Below are positions 7,789-16,394 of a stretch of 34,964 bases of DNA, piece by piece (position 1 is the first letter of the stretch; each line of letters begins with the position of its first letter). The position numbers and the translations under genes are program-made. The notes below the pieces were generated by a model, which was not told the DNA's origin, did not search any database, and saw only the letters and a list, made by a program, of their open reading frames with translations. Source of the DNA: an uncultured Pelagibacteraceae bacterium (lineage in GTDB: Bacteria > Pseudomonadota > Alphaproteobacteria > Pelagibacterales > Pelagibacteraceae). The stretch lies in the NCBI GenBank assembly GCA_905612535.1, contig CAJQSJ010000039.1:1-34964 (forward strand). Direction: 5' to 3'.

Positions 7789-8160
7789 TTAAATACCTTT
7801 TTGAATTGTAGAATAAATAGTTTCTTTATCCGTTTGACCAACTATACGAGATACCTCGTTATCACCCTTATAAACAACAATGGTTGTCCAAAACTTAATA
7901 CCAAGTAATTGAGCTATATCTTTGTTTTTGCTTTGCTCATAGCTTAAAAAAATAATATTTTTAAATTCTTTTTCAGCCTGATCTAAAATTTTAGTTTGTT
8001 TGCTGCAAGTACCGCACCAAACTTCATAAGAGTTAATAACCATTGTCTTTCCTGAAGCCTTTGCTTTTTCAAAAATCTCGATGGAAAAATTATTCTTTTT
8101 CTCAACCGCATTTGCAGATAAACAAACAAATAAAAATAAAGTAATTAATATTTTTTTCAT
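7789..8160 (-). CDS. Secreted thioredoxin-like protein (123 aa)
   Basis: A signal peptide (MKKILITLFLFVCLSANA) is followed by one thioredoxin-fold domain. The active site is WCGTCSKQ (C49, C52), and the spacing fits DsbD-C-terminal/thioredoxin_7-like periplasmic proteins. At the position where thioredoxins carry the cis-proline before strand 4, the sequence reads GIKFWTTIVVYKG, so Thr replaces Pro. This residue shapes the active site and often affects substrate release and metal binding, so the protein may not be a standard reductase. It is the first gene of the operon with the CPIC membrane protein and hspQ. A periplasmic disulfide or metal role is inferred. Confidence 0.75.
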   Translation of the reverse strand: MKKILITLFLFVCLSANAVEKKNNFSIEIFEKAKASGKTMVINSYEVWCGTCSKQTKILDQAEKEFKNIIFLSYEQSKNKDIAQLLGIKFWTTIVVYKGDNEVSRIVGQTDKETIYSTIQKGI

Positions 8161-8488
8161 AATTCAATGTATCAAATTTTATATGCTATTTAGTCAACAA
8201 AATAGTAGCATCTTTTGAAAATAGTTTAAGACGCAACTGTGGCGAAAAGATTTTTAATTTTTGTTAATTTATCTAACTTATTTGAGTTGTATTGTTAATT
8301 TTATGTTTAAAAAGAGACGTGCGTTAAGCTTCTAAACTTAAGTAAAGCTGGGATTATTTAATTGCTTGGTGGACACTCTGGTTGACTCTACTTCACACTA
8401 GTTGTTGAGGACAATTGATCATTTATTCATATTAACGTTATTTCAACTATCATTAATATTGAGACAACAAGGAAAGGTTTAAATATTT
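8161..8488. other. Intergenic stretch with no recognised feature
   Basis: About 328 nt separate the thioredoxin operon from the FkbM methyltransferase gene. It contains a less AT-rich core around 8310-8420 with only very short reading frames (for example ATGTTTAAAAAG, 10 codons at 8302) and no strong stem-loop that I could find. It probably carries the promoter of the 7789-8160 operon. I see nothing else I can name. Confidence 0.4.
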
Positions 8489-9226
8489 TTAATGAAATTT
8501 TTTTCCTAAATATGAAAAAATAATACTATATTTTTTTTTCCAAACAATTTTATACTTCTTTTTTTTTAAAAAAAGATAAACAGGGTGCTTTTTAAGTTCA
8601 TATTTATTTTTTGGAGAAGAGCCGCGATGATGTATTTCAACGCAAATTAACTCTGGTTGGTATTTTTTAAAATTTAAAGATTTTAAAACATCAAGCTCGG
8701 TTTTTTCAGTGTCAATATTTAAAAAATTAATTTTTTTATTTTTAAAAATTGATTTTGCGATAATATCATTAAGCTTAAAACATCTAATTAATCTAATATC
8801 ATAACCATTTAAATAAGCAGTCTTTGCTGCAGAAACATTGGTAGTGCTCATAGTATTAATCATGTTTTTTGTATAATATTTTTTAATCTTTTTGCTGCTA
8901 TTGGATACCGCTGCGTTCACATTATAATCATTTGACCTGGCCATATTAAATAAATCAACTGATAATGGATTAATATCAATGTTAATACCTTCCCACTTTT
9001 TTTTAAAAAGTAAATATGTGTTGCTCCAAAAAAAAGGATGGTAAGCCCCAACGTCAACATAAAAACCTTTATTGAGCATTTTAAAGTATTTTTCTGTAAA
9101 AATGTCTTCGCCAAAAATTGACTGAGATTTTTTTAGAATAAATGAATTGTGCTTAATATACAGGGCATAAAGTTTATAAAGAAAATTAAAATTCTTGTAA
9201 AAGTAATGTCCTCTTGTTTTTTTCAT
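8489..9226 (-). CDS. FkbM-family methyltransferase (245 aa)
   Basis: The SAM-binding core is visible: GFYVDVGAYHPFFWSNTY (motif I), GINIDINPLSVDLF (motif II), VNAAVSNSSKKIKKYY, then LKLNDII-like and INFLNIDTEKTELDVLKSL followed by ICVEIHHRG, the FkbM pattern (PF05050). These enzymes methylate sugars or small molecules. In marine bacteria they commonly sit in surface-polysaccharide gene sets, which fits the epimerases and GT2 nearby. The N-terminal ~35 residues are a basic extension. The acceptor is unknown. Confidence 0.8.
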   Translation of the reverse strand: MKKTRGHYFYKNFNFLYKLYALYIKHNSFILKKSQSIFGEDIFTEKYFKMLNKGFYVDVGAYHPFFWSNTYLLFKKKWEGINIDINPLSVDLFNMARSNDYNVNAAVSNSSKKIKKYYTKNMINTMSTTNVSAAKTAYLNGYDIRLIRCFKLNDIIAKSIFKNKKINFLNIDTEKTELDVLKSLNFKKYQPELICVEIHHRGSSPKNKYELKKHPVYLFLKKKKYKIVWKKKYSIIFSYLGKKFH

Positions 9227-9335
9227 TTAAATTTATATTTTAAAATTAGATAATTTGTATATCTTTATTATGAAAGATTGCAAATAGTTTTCAATTTAGG
9301 TACAAAAAAGTTGGATTTGGAGATAGGATAATTAA

Positions 9336-10259
9336 TTGAAAACAGGAATAATAACTACAGATACTTATTTAAATCATGATACGGGACAAGATCATCCTGA
9401 AAGAGCAGAGCGCGTAACTGTTGTTATTGAACATTTAAAAAAATTAAAATCTAAAAATTTAGTTTGGAAGAAACCAACAAAGTTCGATCTTAAATATTTA
9501 CAACTTGCTCATGACAATAATTATTTAAAAAGTGTAAACGATTCTTTCCCAAGGGAGGGTGTTCACTTTCTAAATGGAGACACAATCCTGTCTCCTGGAA
9601 GCAAAGAAGCAACGATAGATGCTGTTGGGTCAATAATTACAGCAATTGATGGTGTGATGAAAAAAAACTTTAGAAATGCCTTTTGCGCAGTGAGGCCACC
9701 AGGACATCATGCAGAGAAAAAAAAAGCTATGGGTTTCTGTGTTTATAATAATGTGGCAGTTGGTGCTTATTATTTGCTAGAAAAGTATTGTTTATCCAAA
9801 GTGGCTATTATTGATTTTGATGTTCATCATGGTAACGGAACACAAAATATTTTTTATAACAATGAAAATGTTTTATATATTTCAACTCATCAATATCCTT
9901 ATTATCCAGGCTCCGGTGCGGCAAATGAAAAAGGCATCAAGGATAATGTTCTAAATATTCCTTTAGCAGCTGGTACGCGAACTCATGAGTTCTTGAATGC
10001 CTACGATAGAGTTTTTAAAAAACTTAAAAACTTTAATCCTGAATTTATTTTATTATCAGCTGGTTTTGATGCTCATAAGGATGATCCTCTTGCTCAAATT
10101 AATCTAGAATCTAACGATTATTATACTTTGACAAAAAGAATAATGACTCTATCAAAAGAGCTTTGTGAAGAAAAATTAGTTTCTATTTTAGAGGGTGGCT
10201 ACAATTTAAAAGCTCTTCAAGAAAGTGTTAATTACCACGTAAAGTCTTTAATGGAATAG
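9336..10259 (+). CDS. Histone deacetylase-family amidohydrolase (307 aa)
   Basis: This is a full-length arginase/deacetylase-fold enzyme. It has HPERAER near the N-terminus, RPPGHHAE with the catalytic His pair (H124-H125), DFDVHHGNGTQ with zinc ligands (~160-170), SAGFDAHKDDPL (zinc Asp, ~245) and the catalytic Tyr in EGGYN (Y289). Bacterial relatives deacetylate polyamines, acetoin-pathway targets or other N-acetyl compounds, and the substrate here is not deducible. The start is TTG, supported by AGGA about 8 nt upstream and by the lack of an earlier in-frame ATG. Its stop abuts the stop of truA on the opposite strand (no gap). Confidence 0.9.
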   Translation: MKTGIITTDTYLNHDTGQDHPERAERVTVVIEHLKKLKSKNLVWKKPTKFDLKYLQLAHDNNYLKSVNDSFPREGVHFLNGDTILSPGSKEATIDAVGSIITAIDGVMKKNFRNAFCAVRPPGHHAEKKKAMGFCVYNNVAVGAYYLLEKYCLSKVAIIDFDVHHGNGTQNIFYNNENVLYISTHQYPYYPGSGAANEKGIKDNVLNIPLAAGTRTHEFLNAYDRVFKKLKNFNPEFILLSAGFDAHKDDPLAQINLESNDYYTLTKRIMTLSKELCEEKLVSILEGGYNLKALQESVNYHVKSLME

Positions 10260-10997
10260 TTAGTATTTAATATTTTTTAAATAAAGGCCACAGGCAGGAG
10301 CTGGTGGAGCACATTTTGATCGACTCTTTGATTTAAATGATTTTTTAAAATCGTTAATATTCCACTTTCCTTCACCTAAATATTTAATACAACCAACCAT
10401 AGATCTAACTTGATTTTGTAAAAAGGACTTAGATGTAAATTTTAAAATTATATTATCTTTATTTTTTTTAATTGAAATATTTTCCATAGTTTTAATCGGG
10501 GATTTTGCGCTGCACGAAGATGATCTGAAAGTAGAGAAATTATGAGTTCCTAATAATAAATTTGCACCTTTTTTCATTGTTTCGATGTTTAGCTTTTTAC
10601 GAATATGCCATGCTTTATTTTTTTGTAGAGCTAACGATGATTCTCTATTAATTATTATATACTCGTAAGTTCTTTTTTTTGCATTAAATCTTGAATGAAA
10701 ATTTTTGCTAATTTTATTTACCTTTAAAATAGCAATAGGTTTGCTACCAATATGTTGATTTAGACCTGGTAAGAATTTTTTTTTCCCTATTTTTTTTTCT
10801 AAATCAAAATGAGCAATTTGACCAAGTGCATGTACACCAGCATCCGTTCTTCCCGCTCCTATTACAGCTACTTTTTCATTAGATAGATTAAATATTGCTT
10901 TTTGAAGCACCTCTTGAATTGACAACCCATTTTTTTGAAATTGCCATCCTACAAATTTTGTTCCATCATATTCTATTTGGAGTTTATATCTTTGCAT
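10260..10997 (-). CDS. truA: tRNA pseudouridine(38-40) synthase TruA
   Basis: TruA isomerises uridines 38-40 in the tRNA anticodon stem-loop. The start RYKLQIEYDGTKFVGWQ and the catalytic block GAGRTDAGVHALGQ (Asp52) are diagnostic, followed by GLNQHIG, HSRFNAKKRTYEY and the C-terminal FLQNQVRSMVG. The length of 245 aa is normal. Its ATG overlaps the TAA of fmt by one base (TAATG), making truA the last gene of a def-fmt-truA operon. This is a frequent order in alphaproteobacteria that groups protein-start and tRNA maturation functions. Confidence 0.97.
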   Translation of the reverse strand: MQRYKLQIEYDGTKFVGWQFQKNGLSIQEVLQKAIFNLSNEKVAVIGAGRTDAGVHALGQIAHFDLEKKIGKKKFLPGLNQHIGSKPIAILKVNKISKNFHSRFNAKKRTYEYIIINRESSLALQKNKAWHIRKKLNIETMKKGANLLLGTHNFSTFRSSSCSAKSPIKTMENISIKKNKDNIILKFTSKSFLQNQVRSMVGCIKYLGEGKWNINDFKKSFKSKSRSKCAPPAPACGLYLKNIKY

Positions 10998-11917
10998 TAA
11001 CTTAAAAGGTAATCCTTGTTAATTTTTTTTCCTAACAAAAAGTCTTTAGCAGTTTGCTTAGTTTTGCCTTCGCGTTGCAATTCTAAAATTTGAATAGAAT
11101 TAGTCTTGCATGCAACTGTTAAATTTTCATTAATAATTAAACCTTGTTTTCCGTTTTGTGATGATATTTTTGCTCTTAAAATTTTAAATCTTTCGTTTTT
11201 ATAATTAAACCACGCTCCTGGTCTTGGACTTAAACCATGGATATGTGCTAACACTTTATTTGCATCTAAGTTCCAATTAATCTTTGTTTCATTTTTATCA
11301 ATTTTCTTAGCATATGTTGCGTCTACATGTATTTGCTCTGTAAATTTTGAAATACTACTTTCAATATTTGTTAGGGTATCAATTAATAAATCCGCACCTA
11401 TTAATGAAAGTTTTTTTTCTATTTCTCCATGAGTTTCGTTTTGGTTTAAATCTATTTCTTTTGAAGCCAAAATAGGACCGCTATCTAATTTTTCTTGAAT
11501 TTTCATAATAGTTAAACCTACTTTTTTATCACCATTTATGATTGCCCTTTGAATAGGCGCTGCCCCTCTCCACTTTGGAAGTAATGATGCGTGAATGTTA
11601 ATAAAACCAAATTTTACTACTTCCAAAAAGACTTTGGATATTATTTGACCATAAGCAACAACCACCACAACATCAGGCAATAATAACTTAAAATTTTTTA
11701 AAACTTCGTGGGTATTTAAATTCATAGGATTATCAAAATTTACATTATTTTTTTTACAAAAATCTTCTATCGGCGATGCATTGACTTTTTGACCTCTTTT
11801 AGATTTTTTGGGAGGTTGAGTATAAACTTTTAAAATATTAAATTTTTTTTTAATCAATATTTCTAAAGTTGGTACTGAGAACTCTGGAGTTCCCATAAAT
11901 ACTATTTTAAGTGGCAT
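10997..11917 (-). CDS. fmt: Methionyl-tRNA formyltransferase
   Basis: Fmt formylates initiator Met-tRNA using 10-formyl-THF. It begins IVFMGTPEFSVPTLEIL. The catalytic core is FINIHASLLPKWRGAAPIQR, with the Asn and His of the active site, followed by GLTIMKIQEKLDSGPIL holding the Asp/Gly loop. A C-terminal OB-like domain (~210-306) with GLSPRPGAWF and GKKINKDYLL completes it. At 306 aa it has the usual length. It lies 16 nt downstream of def and overlaps truA by 1 nt. Confidence 0.97.
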   Translation of the reverse strand: MPLKIVFMGTPEFSVPTLEILIKKKFNILKVYTQPPKKSKRGQKVNASPIEDFCKKNNVNFDNPMNLNTHEVLKNFKLLLPDVVVVVAYGQIISKVFLEVVKFGFINIHASLLPKWRGAAPIQRAIINGDKKVGLTIMKIQEKLDSGPILASKEIDLNQNETHGEIEKKLSLIGADLLIDTLTNIESSISKFTEQIHVDATYAKKIDKNETKINWNLDANKVLAHIHGLSPRPGAWFNYKNERFKILRAKISSQNGKQGLIINENLTVACKTNSIQILELQREGKTKQTAKDFLLGKKINKDYLLS

Positions 11918-11933
11918 TATTATATTTTTTGAA

Positions 11934-12464
11934 TTAAACTATAATTCTTTCAATTTCTTTTTTTTGCTTAGAAAGTTTTTTTACAATCATTGTTTTTTTT
12001 AATTTTGATAAATAATCAATAAATAATATACCTTCTAAATGATCAATTTCATGCTGAATACAAGTTGCAAGCATTCCTTCTGCTTCTATTTCTTGTGGGT
12101 TCCCATTATAGTCTAAAAATTTAATTTTACATTTCGCTGGCCTTTCAATCTCAGCAAACTGTCCTGGTAGCGATAAACATCCCTCTTCATATATAGAATT
12201 GCTATTAGATTTACTTATAATTTCAGGATTAACAAAGTGCATGGGCAACTTTTCGCCTTCTTTCTTTGAAGTGTCCATAACTATAACTCTTTTCGGTACC
12301 CCAACTTGAATTGCAGCAAGGCCAATTCCTGGAGCCGCATACATTGTCTCTAACATATCATCTATTAGTTCACGGATTTTTTCATCGACAATCTCTACTG
12401 GTAAAGATTTTTGCCTTAAAACATCATTAGGTTCTTTTAAAATTTCTCTTAAAGCCATATGCAT
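11934..12464 (-). CDS. def: Peptide deformylase
   Basis: Def removes the formyl group from nascent proteins, the step paired with Fmt. All three motifs are intact: GIGLAAIQVG (46-55), EGCLSLPG (94-101, metal-ligand Cys) and QHEIDHLEG (137-145, two His ligands and the catalytic Glu). Two starts are possible two codons apart (MHMALREIL); MALREIL at 12458 is equally likely and no Shine-Dalgarno decides. It is the first gene of the def-fmt-truA run, following a hypothetical gene on the same strand after a 55 nt gap. Confidence 0.97.
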   Translation of the reverse strand: MHMALREILKEPNDVLRQKSLPVEIVDEKIRELIDDMLETMYAAPGIGLAAIQVGVPKRVIVMDTSKKEGEKLPMHFVNPEIISKSNSNSIYEEGCLSLPGQFAEIERPAKCKIKFLDYNGNPQEIEAEGMLATCIQHEIDHLEGILFIDYLSKLKKTMIVKKLSKQKKEIERIIV

Positions 12465-12519
12465 ATAAATAAATTATAAAATAATTATAGTCAAGCATGG
12501 CTACTACCAAACATATAAA

Positions 12520-14253
12520 TTAAACTTTTGGATTAAGCACTATATTCAAAATATTATTTCTAACTTTTTTTAAATTTAATTGATTTAAAGTTTTAATTAA
12601 AAAATAAACAGTTTCCTGATCTAAATCTTCTATTTTGTCTTCACCTATTATTTCTATAATTTTTAGCAGCACCATTCCTAGTTGCTCTTGATTAACAAGA
12701 TCATCTAAAATTTTAGGGATTGTTAATTCTGGAGAATGTGATGTAAAATTTAAACCATTAGGTATTTTTATTCCATCAGCAACTAAAGATTCCAAAACTA
12801 TAATATCCATAATTGAGATAAAATATTTTTTATTTTTTTTAATTTTTTTATAAACTATTTTTAAATCTTTTTCTGTTCTTGATGTTTTTTTATAATTATC
12901 TAAAAAATGTCTTACAATTTTTGATTTGTGAAATACAGCGTTGTCAAATTTAACCTTTTTTGTACTAGCAGAGTTTGGGTCAATATTTTGATTTACTATT
13001 TCTTGATACTGTTCAGGAATCTCAGCAAAGTTTATTTTTTTAAGAATGCTAGATAGTTCATCTTCATAAACACTAAAGATTTTATCTTCTACAAATAAAT
13101 CTTTTAATAGAAAAGATAAATAGATTTTTTTCCTTGGGTCATCTGTCAGCAACATACTTTGGTAAATTAAAGCTCTAGCTTTATAGTTGGGAAAATTTTT
13201 ATAAGTTTCCACTGAATTGACTAACTGATTAAAAGTAAAAGACATTTGTAAATATACTTTAAATATCTCATCATACTCAAAAGATTCTTCAGAAGCCGCT
13301 TTTTCATATGTCAATATAATTTCTTCATTTTCTAAGTCTTTTGTATTAATTAAATTTTCTGAGGACATATATTTCCAAATATATTTATCTGTATTATTAG
13401 AAGGCTGATAGTTAAACTCATTAGCTGTTATGTGGGAAAGATAAAAATTTAAAAGATTATTGTCTAAAACTTTTTCGGTTGTTTTCTGAGTTATGCCCAA
13501 TAAGTAATAAAACTTATTTGTAAAAAAAGCATCGTCGAAACCTCTTTCTATCATCAAATCAAAAAGTAGTTGTGCTTCTTCTTTTCTTTCGTCTTTAATT
13601 AAACAATAAATTATAAATTTATCTATATAATCATTTTGCATGTCTTTGGATAAAAATTCTGTCCTAGTGCAGGCTGACTCGATGTCTGAAGAAGACAGAT
13701 ACTCATCAACTAATATTTTTATTGGTCTTGGATCTTTTATTAATCCTGGGTTTTTACTCAACAAAACGTCGAGATCCTTAAATCTTTTTTTTTTAATCAA
13801 CCAGTCAATTTTAATTTTTAAAAACTCTTCAACACCTAAATTTTTTTGAGGAGAATATGAGTTTGTGAACAAAGCTTGAAAAAGCAAATCTTCAGAAAAC
13901 TTTGATAACTTTATTTTATCGATCCTGTTTAATATTTTTTTTATATCTTGGCCATCTGATTGAACCCACATATCTAAACTAAAATTATTTTTTTCTGGAT
14001 CGAATATACCGATTAAGTTTTGATCAAAACTTTCGATTTTCTCCTCATTGATTAATAATTTTTTTACACTTATATTTTCTAAAGGAATAGAGCTTTTTAT
14101 ACCTAGCTCATTATCTTGCATAATTTCTATTTGTTCTTTTTTTTCTTTTTTCCAGATATCTTCAGCGGAATATGAAAGACTAGAGAAAAAAACTAATATA
14201 AAAAATAATAATATATGTAAAATTAATTTATTTAATTGTAATAAGTTTGTCAT
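12520..14253 (-). CDS. Exported hypothetical protein (577 aa), alpha-helical
   Basis: I place the start at the ATG at 14253 (MTNLLQLNKLILHILLFF), not at the ORF-track start 14307. The extra 18 residues are read out of frame over the upstream gene, and the shorter start begins directly with a signal peptide (hydrophobic to ~25, cleavage near SYSA-ED). The rest is a long helical, TPR/SEL1-like repeat-poor protein rich in Lys/Glu/Leu, with no recognised catalytic motif. It overlaps the 61-aa gene by 26 nt, so translation is probably coupled. The position beside aroK-aroB suggests an envelope protein conserved in this lineage. The function is unknown. Confidence 0.7.
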   Translation of the reverse strand: MTNLLQLNKLILHILLFFILVFFSSLSYSAEDIWKKEKKEQIEIMQDNELGIKSSIPLENISVKKLLINEEKIESFDQNLIGIFDPEKNNFSLDMWVQSDGQDIKKILNRIDKIKLSKFSEDLLFQALFTNSYSPQKNLGVEEFLKIKIDWLIKKKRFKDLDVLLSKNPGLIKDPRPIKILVDEYLSSSDIESACTRTEFLSKDMQNDYIDKFIIYCLIKDERKEEAQLLFDLMIERGFDDAFFTNKFYYLLGITQKTTEKVLDNNLLNFYLSHITANEFNYQPSNNTDKYIWKYMSSENLINTKDLENEEIILTYEKAASEESFEYDEIFKVYLQMSFTFNQLVNSVETYKNFPNYKARALIYQSMLLTDDPRKKIYLSFLLKDLFVEDKIFSVYEDELSSILKKINFAEIPEQYQEIVNQNIDPNSASTKKVKFDNAVFHKSKIVRHFLDNYKKTSRTEKDLKIVYKKIKKNKKYFISIMDIIVLESLVADGIKIPNGLNFTSHSPELTIPKILDDLVNQEQLGMVLLKIIEIIGEDKIEDLDQETVYFLIKTLNQLNLKKVRNNILNIVLNPKV

Positions 14254-14413
14254 TACTAAGTTCTTGCTTAATAAATTTAGTAGGGCCTGACGTATTAAAT
14301 TGATCAAGTATAAAAATTGCTATAAATAAAACCGAAACTATTAAAATTCCTTTAAATAAAATACTTTTGATTGTGGATTCCCTTCTAAATTTTGGGTTTA
14401 ATCTAAGTTGCAT
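14228..14413 (-). CDS. Small single-pass membrane protein (61 aa), hypothetical
   Basis: The basic N-terminus MQLRLNPKFRRESTIKS is followed by one membrane helix (~18-39, FKGILIVSVLFIAIFIL) and a polar periplasmic tail ending KLITIK. It looks like a genuine small gene: it has an ATG start, a clean topology, and tight 26 nt overlap with the 577-aa exported protein. It is divergent from aroK at 14488, 74 nt away. The two proteins probably work together in the envelope. No family is recognised. Confidence 0.65.
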   Translation of the reverse strand: MQLRLNPKFRRESTIKSILFKGILIVSVLFIAIFILDQFNTSGPTKFIKQELSNDKLITIK

Positions 14414-14487
14414 AATTTGTAATTTCTATTTAGACTTGCAAATTAAGACAAAATTGTGAAAAATCAAATTTAAAATTTAGGCTATTA

Positions 14488-14997
14488 GTGGAAAAAAACC
14501 TCGTTTTACTTGGAATGATGACAGTTGGTAAAACAACTATAGGTAAAATTGTGGCTAAAAATCTAGGTTTGTCATTTGTAGACACAGATAAATACATTGA
14601 AGAAAAAAATTCTATGACCGTAAAAGAAATTTTTGAAAAAAAAGGAGAAAAATTTTTTAGGCACCAAGAAAAAAAAGAAATACGTGAAATTTTAAAAACA
14701 AATGAATGTGTTATTTCATTGGGTGGAGGAGCGTTTATAGATAAAAGTTTAAGAAAAAATATCTTAAAAAACTGTATTTCAGTTTGGTTAGATCTTGACA
14801 TAAAAACCTTGAGCAATCGAACGAAGTGGAATCAAAAAAGACCTTTGTTAAAAAAAAACAATAACTTTGAAAAAATTAAATATATTTATGCAAAAAGACG
14901 GAATATATATAAAATGGCAAACCATAGAGTTTTATGCGATAACCTTACTAAAAAAAAAATAGCCAGTAAGATAGAATCAATATATGAAAAGTACTAA
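14488..14997 (+). CDS. aroK: Shikimate kinase
   Basis: AroK phosphorylates shikimate in chorismate synthesis. The P-loop is GMMTVGKTTIGK (residues 9-20; most homologues read GxxGAGKS/T). It is followed by the shikimate-binding DTDKYIEEK and FRHQEKKEI segments, and by SLGGGAF. The lid arginine region is NRTKWNQKRPLLKK. Length 169 aa. The start is GTG, chosen because it places the P-loop at the normal distance from the N-terminus. Its end overlaps aroB by 14 nt, giving the standard aroK-aroB operon. Confidence 0.94.
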   Translation: MEKNLVLLGMMTVGKTTIGKIVAKNLGLSFVDTDKYIEEKNSMTVKEIFEKKGEKFFRHQEKKEIREILKTNECVISLGGGAFIDKSLRKNILKNCISVWLDLDIKTLSNRTKWNQKRPLLKKNNNFEKIKYIYAKRRNIYKMANHRVLCDNLTKKKIASKIESIYEKY

Positions 14998-16096
14998 AAT
15001 AGTTGTTAAAACTCCTAGCAAATCTTACCCGATTTATTTTGGAGATAAAATTATAAATTTAACAGGTTCTATAATCCAAAAAAATTTGCCAGATGTAAAA
15101 AAAATTTGTATTATTGTCGATAGGAATATTCCTTCTAAAATATTAAAAGAATTAAATCTATCTTTAAAAAAGTATAAAATTAAAATTTATAAACTTGCAT
15201 CATTCGAAAAAACAAAAGAATTCAATACAGCAAACAAAATGGTTGAAAGTTTAATTAAAGAAAACTTTAATAGATCAGATTGTATAATTGCACTTGGTGG
15301 AGGCATCATAGGAGACTTTTCATCTTTTGTAGCAAGTATAACCAAAAGAGGTTTAAAATTTATTAATATTCCTACAACGCTTTTAGCTCAGGCAGATTCT
15401 TCAATTGGGGGAAAAACTGGAGTTAATTCAAGTCAAGGTAAAAATCTTATAGGAACATTTTATCAGCCAGATTTTGTTTTGTCGGATACATCCGTTTTAA
15501 AAAGTTTACCAAGAAGAGAGGTAATTTGTGGATATGCAGAAATTTTAAAACACGCACTAATAGATGATAGAAAATTTTTTTTCTGGCTATGTAAAAATGC
15601 TAAAAAAATAATAAGCCTTGAAGAAGATAATATATTAAAACTTGCAATTATGAAAAGTTGCAAAATAAAAACTAAAATTGTTAACAAAGATGAAAAAGAA
15701 AAAAATATAAGAATGACTTTAAACTTTGGACATACATTTGCTCATGGCTTTGAGGGTGCTAAAAAATTTTCAAAAAAACTAAATCATGGCGAAGCTGTAC
15801 TTTTGGGAATGATGATGGCTAGTAAGCTGGCCCTCAAAAAAAAAATTTTATCAACAAAAGAATTTGTATTAATTAGAGAGCATTATTTAGATTTAAATCT
15901 GCCAAGAGATTTTAAAAAAAATTTTAAAAAGAAAGATATAAATAAAATAATTAACTTTGTAAAAAAAGATAAAAAAAATTTAAACGAAAGAATTAATTTA
16001 ATTTTTATCAATAAAATAGGCTCAGTGACAAGACCTGGGAAATATAATATTAGTAAAAATGAATTTAGAAAATTTTTAATTTCTCAACAAAAATGA
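14984..16096 (+). CDS. aroB: 3-dehydroquinate synthase
   Basis: AroB is an NAD- and metal-dependent enzyme converting DAHP to 3-dehydroquinate. The sequence shows IALGGGIIGDFSSFVAS (NAD site), FINIPTTLLAQADSSIGGKT and GVNSSQGKNLIGTFYQP. The metal-ligand segments are YAEILKHALI, LNFGHTFAHGFE and LNHGEAVLLGMM. At 370 aa it has the normal length. It is translated together with aroK (14 nt overlap) and converges on bolA, with 4 nt between the genes. Confidence 0.97.
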   Translation: MKSTKIVVKTPSKSYPIYFGDKIINLTGSIIQKNLPDVKKICIIVDRNIPSKILKELNLSLKKYKIKIYKLASFEKTKEFNTANKMVESLIKENFNRSDCIIALGGGIIGDFSSFVASITKRGLKFINIPTTLLAQADSSIGGKTGVNSSQGKNLIGTFYQPDFVLSDTSVLKSLPRREVICGYAEILKHALIDDRKFFFWLCKNAKKIISLEEDNILKLAIMKSCKIKTKIVNKDEKEKNIRMTLNFGHTFAHGFEGAKKFSKKLNHGEAVLLGMMMASKLALKKKILSTKEFVLIREHYLDLNLPRDFKKNFKKKDINKIINFVKKDKKNLNERINLIFINKIGSVTRPGKYNISKNEFRKFLISQQK

Positions 16097-16100
16097 ATTC

Positions 16101-16355
16101 TTATTTTATCTCTATTTCTAAAGCATGAATATTATTCTTCATTTCATAATTTAATATTGAAAAAATAACTTTATGGGCTTCTATTTTTGTTAACTTTCTT
16201 AATTTTTTAGATTCTATTATAATTTTAAGATGATACTTGCCTGGACTAAATGATTTGTGTTTTTTGTGAAGATGCGTGTTATCAATTAAAGATATATTTT
16301 CTGGCCTAATTTCATCAACAACTTTTTTTTTAACATTGTCTAAAAAATCTATCAT
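16101..16355 (-). CDS. bolA: BolA-family protein (84 aa)
   Basis: This small single-domain protein matches the BolA pattern: IRPENISLIDNTHLHKKH (loop with His residues), then HLKIIIESKKLRKLTKIEAH (the FVEG/HTH-like strand and turn) and a C-terminal helix ending NIHALEIEIK. BolA proteins pair with monothiol glutaredoxins in iron-sulfur handling and can bind DNA. It is divergent from the dnaJ-like gene with 39 nt between starts, so the two share a promoter region. This bolA / dnaJ-like / cobS / cobT arrangement is common in alphaproteobacteria. Confidence 0.88.
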   Translation of the reverse strand: MIDFLDNVKKKVVDEIRPENISLIDNTHLHKKHKSFSPGKYHLKIIIESKKLRKLTKIEAHKVIFSILNYEMKNNIHALEIEIK

Positions 16356-16394
16356 TTGCTTCTAAAATACTAAAACATATAATAGCTTTAAACA

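Noticed and set aside
14430-14816. 128-aa minus-strand ORF
   Set aside because: It is antisense to aroK, whose motifs are intact; shadow ORF.
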